IMG/VR virus record: IMGVR_UViG_3300042292_001123 | Coordinates: 1 to 35,929 of that record | Length of the DNA: 35,929 bases | Strand: one strand, 5' to 3' | Origin: a virus | Part shown: one piece after another, positions 22,543 to 30,208 of the stretch | How positions within the stretch are numbered: position 1 is the first letter of the stretch | How the letters are laid out: each line of letters starts with the position of its first letter | Position numbers and translations under genes: made by a program | Notes under the pieces: model-generated | The model's database searches: none | The model's input: the letters and a program-made list of their open reading frames with translations, nothing else | Told to the model about the DNA's origin: nothing

Positions 22543-23286
22543 ATGAGCGACACGCTCGAAATTGTTGTCTCGGGCAGTCTTCCCTGCCCGCAGATCGAGC
22601 TGTCGCCTGCGGCCTTCAACGCCAGAACCATGGCGTTGGAGGCGAGCGGGCGCATCAAGGCGATTGCCTCGGTGGCGGATCTCGACGCGGCGGCCGGCGC
22701 GCTGACGAAACTCAAATCCCTCACCCGCTCGGTGGAGGACAGCCGCAAGGAGGTGAAAGCCCCGGTCCTCGAGGTCGGCAAGCGCATCGATGCCACGGCG
22801 AAGGATTACCTCGCCCCGCTCGAGGTGGAGGCCAAGCGCCTCTCGGTGATTGTGGGGGCCTACCAAGAAGCCGCCAGGCGAAAATCCGAGAATGACCGCG
22901 AGGAAGCGGCTCGGGTGCAGGCCGAGGCTTTGGCAGAGTTAAACGCCAAGCAGGCGGAAGCTCTTGCGAATGGTGACGAGGCGGCAGCCGATGCCGCCCG
23001 CGCCGAGGCAGCGGACAAGATCGCGGCGAGCCAGTTGGCCGTGATCGATGCCGAGGGGCCGAAGCCCCAGGGAATCGTGACCAGAACCTCGTGGAAATTT
23101 GAGGTGGTGGACATCACCGCCCTCCATGCCGCCCGCCCGGAACTCTGCATCATCGAACCGAACAACGCCGCGATTCGTGCCGTAGTAAAAACAGGCGCAC
23201 AAATCCCCGGCATTCGCATTTGGCAAGAGGCGGGAGCCATCGTGCGTGGGACAACCCAAATCAAGCCGGAGGAATACGATTACTGA
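22543..23286 (+). CDS. Coiled-coil phage protein of the recombination block
   Basis: 247 residues, ATG 22543 with GGGGAGG upstream. A helical region (about 50-170) contains TRSVEDSRKEVKAPVLEVGKRIDATAKDYLAPLEVEAKRLS and ALANGDEAAADAARAEAADKIAAS, followed by a compact beta part with TSWKFEVVDITAL...GAQIPGIRIWQEAG. Such proteins accompany SSB and recombinase genes in many phages, and the helix-sheet-helix shape recalls coil-containing annealing partners. I cannot name its activity. Confidence 0.65.
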   Translation: MSDTLEIVVSGSLPCPQIELSPAAFNARTMALEASGRIKAIASVADLDAAAGALTKLKSLTRSVEDSRKEVKAPVLEVGKRIDATAKDYLAPLEVEAKRLSVIVGAYQEAARRKSENDREEAARVQAEALAELNAKQAEALANGDEAAADAARAEAADKIAASQLAVIDAEGPKPQGIVTRTSWKFEVVDITALHAARPELCIIEPNNAAIRAVVKTGAQIPGIRIWQEAGAIVRGTTQIKPEEYDY

Positions 23287-23558
23287 TGAGCGCGCCACTT
23301 ATTCAAGAAGAAGAAAGGCGTTATGGATATATCAAAGGGATATATATTAACGACGAAATTGATATAATCCAAAGCAGAGGTTTATATGTTATCTTTGAAG
23401 ACAATAATGTCTGGAAGGTTCCAGATTTAGAGCTTTTCAAGTTATTAAGCCAAAAACTAATAGAAGACGCATGGATCATTGAAAATACAGATGACCATGG
23501 ATACAACAAGCTGTATATAAGTAAGAAGAACGGGAAATGGGAGGTTGAACTGCCATGA
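23286..23558 (+). CDS. AT-rich small protein, unrecognised
   Basis: 90 residues from ATG 23286, overlapping the preceding stop (TGATGA). Composition is strikingly AT-rich against GC-rich neighbours (many AAT, ATA, TTA codons), so it was probably acquired. Sequence EERRYGYIKGIYINDEIDIIQSRGLYVIFEDNNVWKVPDLELF has a beta hairpin then helix; YISKKNGKWEVELP ends it. It may be an anti-defence or accessory protein, but nothing proves this. Confidence 0.55.
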   Translation: MSAPLIQEEERRYGYIKGIYINDEIDIIQSRGLYVIFEDNNVWKVPDLELFKLLSQKLIEDAWIIENTDDHGYNKLYISKKNGKWEVELP

Positions 23559-23968
23559 CCCTCGCTGAAATCATGGCGGCCAAGGAGGCCAAGAAAGCCG
23601 CTGCCAAGCCTTCCAAGGCGGCCGGCCTCAAGATCACCCCGGAGAGTGAGCGGGCCGCATTGGCGGCAAGCATCAAGCAGTCGATGGATGCCTGCGCCCC
23701 AAAAGCCCAACCCCCGGCTCCGAGAGAGTTGGGGGCAATCACCCCAGGCGAGAAGATTCCCATGTCACATCCAGACCAGGGGGCGCCGGATGCGGAGTGG
23801 GAGTGGTTCGACTCGATGCACTCCTTCGAGAGCGACCTCGGGATCGTGATCGATCCGAACGGGGAGCAGGCGTGGATCGCAGTGAAAGCCTTCAAGACCA
23901 AGCCGCCGATCCTTCTCCACCGCCTCCCACTCCTCAACCGCAAACGCCTCGAGTTGGATCCGTTTTGA
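23555..23968 (+). CDS. Unrecognised early protein
   Basis: 137 residues, ATG with GGGAGG about 11 bases upstream; overlaps the previous gene by four. The N-terminal 60 residues are Ala/Lys-rich (MTLAEIMAAKEAKKAAAKPSKAAG). The C-terminal half, EWEWFDSMHSFESDLGIVIDPNGEQAWIAVKAFKTKPPILLHRLPLL, is a compact domain. Its job is unknown. The end overlaps a TTG-started small frame. Confidence 0.6.
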   Translation: MTLAEIMAAKEAKKAAAKPSKAAGLKITPESERAALAASIKQSMDACAPKAQPPAPRELGAITPGEKIPMSHPDQGAPDAEWEWFDSMHSFESDLGIVIDPNGEQAWIAVKAFKTKPPILLHRLPLLNRKRLELDPF

Positions 23969-24117
23969 CCCATGACGACGACGCTGAATCCTCCCGCATC
24001 GCAAGCGAACTCCTCGCAGCTTACCGAATGGGCTATCTCACCGGCGGCGACGACCCCGAGGCGCGTTTCCTCGCCAAGGCCATCCACCTCTTTCGGGGGC
24101 GGGTCGCCGAATACTGA
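23965..24117 (+). CDS. Small protein overlapping the helicase 5' end
   Basis: 50 residues from TTG 23965, which overlaps the preceding TGA (TTGA). THDDDAESSRIASELLAAYRMGYLTGGDDPEARFLAKAIHLFRGRVAEY is a well-behaved helical sequence, whereas the helicase frame over the same bases (MTTTLNPPASQANSS...) is low-complexity. Either both are used, or this frame is the original one and the helicase N-terminus was overprinted. Confidence 0.4.
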   Translation: MTHDDDAESSRIASELLAAYRMGYLTGGDDPEARFLAKAIHLFRGRVAEY

Positions 24118-25426
24118 GCAGGCGATCCGGCTTTCGCCGGGGCAATCCGCTGCCGTGGACCTCATCCAATCGGGGGCGAATGTTTTCCTCTCCGGTATGG
24201 CAGGCACGGGGAAATCCACCGCACTCTTGCAATACATCGGGCAGGCATTTTGCCGGGTGGATGTTTGTGCCACCACGGGGATCGCGGCCCTCAACCTCCA
24301 AGATCAATTTCGCAAGAATGCCGGCGTGGGGATCGCAGCGCATACGATCTACCGCTGGGCAGGCATGGCACTGGGGCCTGCGCCAGGGCAACGGTTTGAG
24401 GACTATCTGGCTTTCCTCCAAAAGAAGCCGGTGCCATTTTCCCGCCATTCGGCCTTTGCCCGAGTGAAGGCAGCCGAGTGCCTTGTCATCGATGAGATTT
24501 CCATGTTGCCGGGGCGGATTCTCGACTACCTCGATTTTCATTGCCGCACAATCCGCAAGAGCGACCGGCCCTTTGGCGGCATCCAACTCGTGGCCGTGGG
24601 GGATTTCCTCCAACTCCCTCCCGTGGCGAAGGATGGGCGCTACGATTGGGCATTTGCCTCCGAGGCGTGGCGCGTGGCGGGATTCCGCAATGCCTACCTC
24701 ACAACGATCCACCGCCAGAAGGAACCCCTCTTCACCGAGGCGCTGAACAACTTCCGCGAGGGGCGCATCTCCAAAGCCGTGGCGGACACTCTCACTCAGC
24801 GGGTGAAGATGTTCGTGGATCGCCGCGTCGTCCGGCTCATGACGCACAACGCCCAAGTGGACAAGTGGAACACCTACCAAATCGGCGAGATCGAATCTCC
24901 CGAGGTGAGCTACGAGGCGGAATTTACCGGAGCCGAGCACGAGGCGGATTTTCTCGCCAAGAACTCGATCACCCCGAGCCGCCTTACGATCAAACGCGGT
25001 GCGCGTGTGATGGCGACCTGCAACATGGAAGTGCCGGACGAGGAAGACAAAGACAAGAAACACACGGTGGTCAACGGCCTCTGCGGCACCGTGCAGGACA
25101 TGGAGCCGGACTCGGTTTGGGTGGCCTTTGACAATGGCGAGACGGTCAACATCCCCAAGCGGTCATCCCAATTCGACCCGCAACGCGAGGACTCGGCGAC
25201 CATGACACAAATCCCGCTCCGCCCGGCCTACGCCCTCACGATCCACAAATCCCAAGGTCTCACGCTCGACCGCGCCCACATCGACATCCGGGCCGCCCGT
25301 GAGCCGGGGCAGGCTTATGTGGCCCTCTCCCGCCTTCGGTCCCTCTCGGGCCTCTACCTCAAGGACTGGATCAAGGGCGTCCATGTCTCCGAGGCGGCGA
25401 TCAATTTTTACAAGAATCTCAAATGA
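23972..25426 (+). CDS. Pif1/RecD2-like SF1 DNA helicase
   Basis: 484 residues; a 5'-3' helicase for recombination or replication. Walker A GMAGTGKS (about 75-82), TGIAALNL, Walker B CLVIDEISML (about 170-179), VAVGDFLQLPPV, and near the end TIHKSQGLTLD and AYVALSRLRSLSGLYL, the C-terminal motifs of Pif1/RecD2 helicases. The first 48 residues overlap the 50-residue frame at 23965-24117 and are Ser/Pro/Thr-rich. No other ATG, GTG or TTG that keeps the Q-motif (LSPGQ) is in this frame, so the start stays at 23972. It overlaps the next gene by four bases. Confidence 0.88.
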   Translation: MTTTLNPPASQANSSQLTEWAISPAATTPRRVSSPRPSTSFGGGSPNTEQAIRLSPGQSAAVDLIQSGANVFLSGMAGTGKSTALLQYIGQAFCRVDVCATTGIAALNLQDQFRKNAGVGIAAHTIYRWAGMALGPAPGQRFEDYLAFLQKKPVPFSRHSAFARVKAAECLVIDEISMLPGRILDYLDFHCRTIRKSDRPFGGIQLVAVGDFLQLPPVAKDGRYDWAFASEAWRVAGFRNAYLTTIHRQKEPLFTEALNNFREGRISKAVADTLTQRVKMFVDRRVVRLMTHNAQVDKWNTYQIGEIESPEVSYEAEFTGAEHEADFLAKNSITPSRLTIKRGARVMATCNMEVPDEEDKDKKHTVVNGLCGTVQDMEPDSVWVAFDNGETVNIPKRSSQFDPQREDSATMTQIPLRPAYALTIHKSQGLTLDRAHIDIRAAREPGQAYVALSRLRSLSGLYLKDWIKGVHVSEAAINFYKNLK

Positions 25427-25686
25427 CAACACAACTCGACCTTTTTGGAACCCTCCCGAACGAACGCCTGCATCGCTATTGGCGCCGGCGTCTCCGTGAT
25501 TGGCCGAGGGAGGTTTTCGAATCCCGCCATCACATCCACACAACCGGATGGAGCATGGCTGCCCAAGGGTGCTGGTTTGCTGACCTCCTGCACCGCGATG
25601 GGGCGATGGGAGAGATGGAATACATCCGGTGGCAGGACTTCGAGCGCCGGATCAAACGCTGGGAACTCAAGAAACTTAATCAATGA
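25423..25686 (+). CDS. Small tryptophan-rich early protein
   Basis: 87 residues, overlapping the helicase stop and the primase start (ATGA on both sides). Trp and basic residues are frequent: RYWRRRLRDWPREVFESRHHIHTTGWSMAAQGCWFADLL...IKRWELKKLNQ. It could be a primase or helicase loading partner, judged by tight coupling only. No family recognised. Confidence 0.55.
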   Translation: MTTQLDLFGTLPNERLHRYWRRRLRDWPREVFESRHHIHTTGWSMAAQGCWFADLLHRDGAMGEMEYIRWQDFERRIKRWELKKLNQ

Positions 25687-28118
25687 AATCACTCAAAACC
25701 AACATCTCCCTTTTCTCCAACGCCTTCGCCGATGAACCGGACGAGGCGATCACGCTGGAAGCATTCTTCCAAGGAGTGAAGGCTGGCCGCTGGGGGCGCC
25801 AAGTGGACATCCTGCGCGAACACCTCAAGCGGGGGGACGAGCCGCGCTACACGGCCAAGAAGCGCGACCTGCCAGCGGTCACGATTTCCTGCCATTGCCT
25901 CTCCCGTGAGCGTGACCTGTCTCCCGAAGCGAAGGCGATCACGCACAGCGGGTGGCTCCAGGCGGATTTCGATCTGAAGGACAACCCGATCCTTGCCGAT
26001 GATTCCGTGGTGCGGGCCAAGCGGGCGGAACTCCTCGCCGATCCCTATGTCGGCGCGGTCTTTGTGGGTCCCTCGGGCCAAGGGCTGAAGGCGGTGGTAT
26101 CAATTGATCCCGAGAGTCACAAGGATTCATGGTTCGCGGCGGAACTCCACTTCTCCGAGAAGCATAAGCTCAAGCTGGACAAATCGACCAAGGACCCGAT
26201 GCGCCTGTGCTTTGTGTCGAGCGATCCGGACATGGAGACCTCGGACACTTTCCAACCGATCCCCGTGCCGGACAAAATGCCGGAGCGTCAAGAGACATGG
26301 CGCCCACCCGTGGAGACGACAGCGGCAGACATCGCCGAGATGCTTCGATTCATCCCGCCGCGCCCGGATTACGATACCTGGCTCAAGGTCGCCTCGGCAG
26401 TGTGGAGCGTCCTGCCCATGGTGGATGGCGCCCGGCTCCTGCACCAATGGTCGCCGGAAGAGAAGGAGGGCGAATACGCCGGCAAACACAAGGCGCGCCT
26501 CAAGCAGGTAGGAGTCGGCACCTTGGCGCACCTCGCCAGCCAGCATGGATTTGATGCCCGAGCGGCATGGAAACGCAAACGCTGGGCAGGCCAGATCCGG
26601 TTTGCGGATTCCACCAGCGGACCAGGGCAAGGGGAAGACCCGCTCGCCGGGGGGGATGTAGCAGCTATTGCAACAGAGATTTCCCGCGAGCGCGTGATGG
26701 TGGCCTTTGGTCAGGCACACAAGGGCGATGCCCGCCTCTGGGCAGAACTCCGCCGTGGCCTGCGCGTCTGGAACATCCACGCCAAGACTTGGATGGTCTA
26801 CGAGGATGGCCTCTGGCGCCGTGACACAGGGAACTCAACGATCCTCGATATTTCGGACACCCTGACCGATGTCTACCAACGCGTAGCCGATTCGATCCGC
26901 GCCGAGATGGCGGCCAATCCCGCCGACGAGGACAAAAAGGATCCGCGCATCAAGGAGATCAAGAGCCTCGAGGAGCGCTGCCACAAGCTCTGCCACTCGG
27001 AATACCTCGGATCGGTGGAGCGCATCGCCAAGTCGGAGATGAACCTCCCCGCCACGGCCTTTGATGCGAACCCCGAAATCCTCGTGGTGCTCAATGGCAC
27101 ACTAGATTTCAGCGAGGGGATTTTCCGTGGTCATCGGGCCTCGGATTACGCCACGACCCGCTCGCCGATCAACTTCGACCTCTCCGAGCAATGCCCGAAG
27201 TGGGATGCTTTCCTCAAGCGGTTCATCCCGGATGTCGAGACGCGGGTCTATCTGGCGCGGGCCTTTGGCTATTCTCTGACCGGCCGCGTCCACCACGACG
27301 CTCTCTTCTTTGCCTACGGCAAGGGAGCGAATGGAAAATCCACCCTCTTCGGTGTGCTCAAAATCCTCCTCGGCGACCTCATGACCACGGTCCCGATTGC
27401 GGCTCTCCTCGCCGCCAAGTCGGACAACAATTTCGACTATTACAAGGCGTCGATGGAAGGAAAGCGCGTCGTTCTCACCGACGAAATCCCCGAGGGGCGG
27501 AAATTGGCCGATAGCCAGGTCAAGGCGATCACCGGCGGCGATGCCATCAATGCCCGCCGGCCGTTTGAGCAACCCTACGCCTTTTTCCCCACCCACAAGC
27601 TCTGGCTCATGGGCAACCACAAACCGGATGTCCAAGGCACCGACGAGGGAATCTGGCGCCGTGTCCACATGATCCCCTTCACCGTCACGATCCCAGAGAA
27701 CGAACGGCGCGAACGCCACGAAATCCTCGGGGAATTTGAAGCGGAGGCGGCCGGCATTCTGAACTGGGCGATCCGTGGTCTCCTCGAGAGCCGCGACATC
27801 GGCCTGCGCCCGCCGCCCCAAGTCGTAGAGGCGACACGGAACTACCGGGAGGAGAGCGATCAATTTGGATCCTTCCTCATCGAATGCACCGAGAAGGACA
27901 TAACGGGCCGCTGCGGGATCGGAACGCTGGCCAAGACTTATGCCATCTGGTGCGACCAGAACAGCGAGGCGCCACGCTATCGGGGGACACGCCAACTCCG
28001 AAAAGTGATGTCCGAGCGGGGCTACCACATCGAGCCGGATCGGAACGACCACCCGACCATTCACGGGATCAAACTCAAATTGGAGGAGAAGAAAGATGCC
28101 TTTGGATTATCCGCTTAA
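25683..28118 (+). CDS. Primase-helicase (VirE/PriCT N-terminal region plus D5-type SF3 helicase)
   Basis: 811 residues; the replication initiator of the phage. The N-terminal about 230 residues resemble BT4734/VirE-type primase-associated domains (VTISCHCLSRERDLSPEAKAITHSGWLQADFDLKD..., PSGQGLKAVV). Around 230-310 a PriCT-like part (LRFIPPRPDYDTWLKVASAVWSV). Then a D5-N type region (EILVVLNGTLDFSEGIFRGHRASDYATT) and the SF3 helicase: Walker A YGKGANGKST (about 545-554), Walker B KRVVLTDEIPEG, and KLWLMGNHKP sensor. It starts 4 bases inside the small gene before it. Downstream is a likely origin region. Confidence 0.9.
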   Translation: MKSLKTNISLFSNAFADEPDEAITLEAFFQGVKAGRWGRQVDILREHLKRGDEPRYTAKKRDLPAVTISCHCLSRERDLSPEAKAITHSGWLQADFDLKDNPILADDSVVRAKRAELLADPYVGAVFVGPSGQGLKAVVSIDPESHKDSWFAAELHFSEKHKLKLDKSTKDPMRLCFVSSDPDMETSDTFQPIPVPDKMPERQETWRPPVETTAADIAEMLRFIPPRPDYDTWLKVASAVWSVLPMVDGARLLHQWSPEEKEGEYAGKHKARLKQVGVGTLAHLASQHGFDARAAWKRKRWAGQIRFADSTSGPGQGEDPLAGGDVAAIATEISRERVMVAFGQAHKGDARLWAELRRGLRVWNIHAKTWMVYEDGLWRRDTGNSTILDISDTLTDVYQRVADSIRAEMAANPADEDKKDPRIKEIKSLEERCHKLCHSEYLGSVERIAKSEMNLPATAFDANPEILVVLNGTLDFSEGIFRGHRASDYATTRSPINFDLSEQCPKWDAFLKRFIPDVETRVYLARAFGYSLTGRVHHDALFFAYGKGANGKSTLFGVLKILLGDLMTTVPIAALLAAKSDNNFDYYKASMEGKRVVLTDEIPEGRKLADSQVKAITGGDAINARRPFEQPYAFFPTHKLWLMGNHKPDVQGTDEGIWRRVHMIPFTVTIPENERRERHEILGEFEAEAAGILNWAIRGLLESRDIGLRPPPQVVEATRNYREESDQFGSFLIECTEKDITGRCGIGTLAKTYAIWCDQNSEAPRYRGTRQLRKVMSERGYHIEPDRNDHPTIHGIKLKLEEKKDAFGLSA

Positions 28119-28366
28119 ATCAAAAGGATGCCTCCGAATCCCCGCGAATCCCGCGCGGGGTTTGCGGGGTTTCCAGACCATCCTATTTCTTGAGATGCCC
28201 AAAAAGTCACTTTTGAGGGGTATTTCTGCGGGAAATGCGGGATTGGCGGGATGGTTCATATTAAATGTTAGGAACCTATTTTTGTCTTCTGTGTTTCCCA
28301 CGGAGCTAGGTTGCACCCCCCCTCTTTTCCCGCATTTCCCGCACCCCCGTTTTTTCCCGTTTTCCT
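28119..28366. other. Structured region with inverted GCGGGAAAT repeats, candidate origin
   Basis: 248 bases without a convincing gene. CCCCGCGAATCCCGCGCGGGG (28140-28160) is a hairpin-capable palindrome, GCGGGAAATGCGGG (28228-28241) and its perfect reverse complement CCCGCATTTCCCGC (28329-28342) flank 87 bases, and TAGGAACCTA plus AACCTA/TAGGTT pairs lie between. Placed right after the primase-helicase, it is a natural place for replication origin iterons. A frame of 99 codons (28096-28395) crosses it, but its composition is not protein-like. Confidence 0.45.
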
Positions 28367-28750
28367 ATGCCACCCTTCACCCAACACGACCTTGAATCCC
28401 TTGGATACACCCTGCAACCCGACGGCTCCTTCTCCCGAGCCGGTCATCACCCTTCACCTGCCCGGATACCTGACCCCAAGCCTCAACCGGCTCTTCGGCA
28501 AACACTGGAGTGCCAGCCACCGCGAAAAACAACTCGCCCGGGCCGCGTTACTCTCCGCATTACGCGCCACGCCTGCCGACTCCTCGACGCCGACAATTTC
28601 GCAGGCGGCTGCAAACCTCTCATCGACCAGCTCCGATACGCCGCCCTCATCCCGGACGACGACCCGGCGAGCGTCGAACTCCAATTCCGCCAGGAGAAAG
28701 TCACCAAGAAAACCCTCGAAATGACCACCATCGAAATCACCCAGCCATGA
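28367..28750 (+). CDS. RusA-like Holliday junction resolvase, conserved parts in two frames
   Basis: 127 residues as one open frame from ATG 28367. The C-terminal half, LLDADNFAGGCKPLIDQLRYAALIPDDDPASVELQF, is a RusA active-site segment (acidic residues DADN, DQ, DDD). The usual RusA N-terminal core, however, is read in the +1 frame, where bases about 28440-28575 encode EPVITLHLPGYLTPSLNRLFGKHWSASHREK. So the middle of this frame seems out of phase and two compensating shifts must be explained: either base errors in the assembly, decay, or recoding. The N-terminal ESLGYTLQPDGSFSR looks normal. Overlaps the next gene by four bases. Confidence 0.55.
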   Translation: MPPFTQHDLESLGYTLQPDGSFSRAGHHPSPARIPDPKPQPALRQTLECQPPRKTTRPGRVTLRITRHACRLLDADNFAGGCKPLIDQLRYAALIPDDDPASVELQFRQEKVTKKTLEMTTIEITQP

Positions 28751-28959
28751 GCAAACGCAAAAAACCCAAATTCGGAGGGCGCGGGAAGATCATCCAAGAG
28801 GTGTCCGGCTATCGGGAGTTTCGAGAAGCCTGGCTCGCCAACATGCTCGAAGAGATGTCCGCCGCCTGCGACCGCTTTTGGAGCAAGACGCCCGAGCGCC
28901 GGAAAATCGAGGCCGCACGCCTGCGGTCAGGATTCAACTTTGGACACTCTCATGAATAA
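28747..28959 (+). CDS. Small basic protein after RusA
   Basis: 70 residues from ATG 28747 (ATGA overlap). MSKRKKPKFGGRGKIIQEVSGYREFREAWLANMLEEMSAACDRFWSKTPERRK is strongly basic at the start, with one helix. Perhaps nucleic-acid binding. No family seen. It overlaps the following gene's start by eight bases. Confidence 0.5.
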   Translation: MSKRKKPKFGGRGKIIQEVSGYREFREAWLANMLEEMSAACDRFWSKTPERRKIEAARLRSGFNFGHSHE

Positions 28960-29455
28960 CTCATTCACCGCAAGAAACGGCGAGCCTGCCTATATGCCTG
29001 ACTACGACCTCGACACCCCCGAGGACACGCTCGCCGATGAACTCGGCACGACGCCGGCCGTGGCTCGCAAGGTCATTGCGATGCTCCAAGCCGCCGAAGT
29101 GCGCCAGCAGGCGTTGACCCTCGGCAAAGTCGTCGGGCTTTTGCTCGAGACGAACAACCTGCCGGTCATGGCCAACGCGATCGCTTTCGCGGCTGGCCTT
29201 GACCAGCTCAACGGCAAGATGTCCCAGGCGCAGGTGGCTCGGGAGCTAAAGGTCACACGCGCCCTCGTCTCCCATTATGTCGTCGGCGTGAGGGATTTCC
29301 TCTCAGGCAAAAGCCAGACATTCGACTGCACCAAGTTCCGTAAGTCCAACAAGTCGCGCCAGACCTTCAGAGAGAAAGCGACCGATCCATTCACGGCGGC
29401 CAAGGCGGCTGCCATCGCCAGATACAAAGCCAGCAACCACATCACCACAAAATGA
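28952..29455 (+). CDS. HTH protein of the early-late junction
   Basis: 167 residues from ATG 28952 (a TTG at 28940 is also in frame). A helix-turn-helix is visible near 95-112: SQAQVARELKVTRALVSHYVVG, the classic AxxLxVTRAxVSxY layout. The flanks are LDTPEDTLADELGTTPAVARKVIAMLQAAE (also HTH-like) and a basic C-terminus with KSQTFDCTKFRKSNKSRQTFREKA. It may regulate late genes or switch replication to packaging. The stop overlaps the next start. Confidence 0.6.
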   Translation: MNNSFTARNGEPAYMPDYDLDTPEDTLADELGTTPAVARKVIAMLQAAEVRQQALTLGKVVGLLLETNNLPVMANAIAFAAGLDQLNGKMSQAQVARELKVTRALVSHYVVGVRDFLSGKSQTFDCTKFRKSNKSRQTFREKATDPFTAAKAAAIARYKASNHITTK

Positions 29456-29877
29456 AACTAATAGACACAACCATGTTCACGCTCCATGCGCTGAACTTAC
29501 CCGACACCCTCACCCCCGCCGAGTGGACGAATATCCACAAGGACATCCTCGTTTGCAAGCGGGCCGCCTCCAAGTGGCTCAGCCAGTCGAGGGACTACAG
29601 CACGGCACGCTGGGGCATGGAGTTTACCGCCGACACCGAGGCACAGCTCGAGCTAGACCTCGGGCTCACATTGGCAGACGAGAAGCCAACCCTCAACCCT
29701 GACGACAAGACCAAGGCCATCGTGACCATCGAGGGATTGAGCCAGAAGTTCACCGTATGGGAGAGGAAGATGAGCGATGACATCGGCAAGTGGGACCGCG
29801 ACCGGCTCGAGCGCGCACTCGAGCTACTCACGCCAATGGAGGCGACAGCCGCACGGATCCGCCAACTCCTCGCGTGA
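29452..29877 (+). CDS. Unrecognised helical protein
   Basis: 141 residues, overlaps its neighbours by four bases. It has a Thr/Leu-rich start, then WTNIHKDILVCKRAASKWLSQSRDYSTARWGMEF, then a long helical region ending WERKMSDDIGKWDRDRLERALELLTPMEATAARIRQLLA. The pattern resembles a small phage protein that binds a partner by its C-terminal helices. The GTGA overlap to a zinc-ribbon gene suggests co-translation. Confidence 0.55.
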   Translation: MKLIDTTMFTLHALNLPDTLTPAEWTNIHKDILVCKRAASKWLSQSRDYSTARWGMEFTADTEAQLELDLGLTLADEKPTLNPDDKTKAIVTIEGLSQKFTVWERKMSDDIGKWDRDRLERALELLTPMEATAARIRQLLA

Positions 29878-30104
29878 CCTGCCCAACCTGTGGCACCGAC
29901 ACCCGAGTCATTGCAACCCGCGACGGATACAGGCGCAGACTATGCAAGGCCGGGCATCGGTTCGTCACCATCGAACAGGCGCACGAAACGAAATTCCCAT
30001 GGCTATCCAAACCCAAGCGCAAACCATTGAAGAAGAAAAAGAAACCAAAGCAAGACGACAAATGGATCGAACGCATCAACGCGAAGCTGGCCGACTCCGA
30101 ATGA
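29874..30104 (+). CDS. NrdR-like zinc-ribbon protein
   Basis: 76 residues from GTG 29874. MTCPTCGTDTRVIATRDGYRRRLCKAGHRFVTIEQ copies the N-terminal zinc ribbon of NrdR (CPxCG...TRV...R...RRR.C..G.RF.T.E), with the last Cys replaced by Gly-His (KAGH). The rest is a Lys-rich tail (KPLKKKKKPKQDDK). NrdR itself represses ribonucleotide reductase; here only the DNA-binding ribbon is kept, so it could be an early regulator or NrdR competitor. The missing ATP-cone argues against a true NrdR. Confidence 0.7.
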   Translation: MTCPTCGTDTRVIATRDGYRRRLCKAGHRFVTIEQAHETKFPWLSKPKRKPLKKKKKPKQDDKWIERINAKLADSE

Positions 30105-30177
30105 GGGGGGTGGCATGGGAACCCTACCGAAATGGTTCAACCATCGCAGTTTGCCAGTCGCTCGTCATTCTTTTGAG

Positions 30178-30205
30178 CGTTGCATAATTTGACATCGTTG
30201 CACAA
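30178..30205. repeat. Direct repeats CGTTGCA(T/C)AA before terS
   Basis: CGTTGCATAA (30178-30187) and CGTTGCACAA (30196-30205) are 18 bases apart and bracket a TTTGACA motif (30188-30194). They end three bases before the terS GTG start. TerS has an HTH at its start, so these may be its binding sites, like the R sites that gpNu1 binds in cosB. Confidence 0.45.
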
Positions 30206-30208
30206 GCC

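Noticed and set aside
28096-28395. Open frame of 99 codons over the origin-like region
   Set aside because: Composition is unlike protein (Pro/Phe/Leu clusters over palindromes), no ribosome site, overlaps two real genes.
30101-30187. 28-codon frame after the zinc-ribbon gene
   Set aside because: Very short, no domain; it covers the candidate cos/TerS-binding region. The ATGA overlap is its only support.
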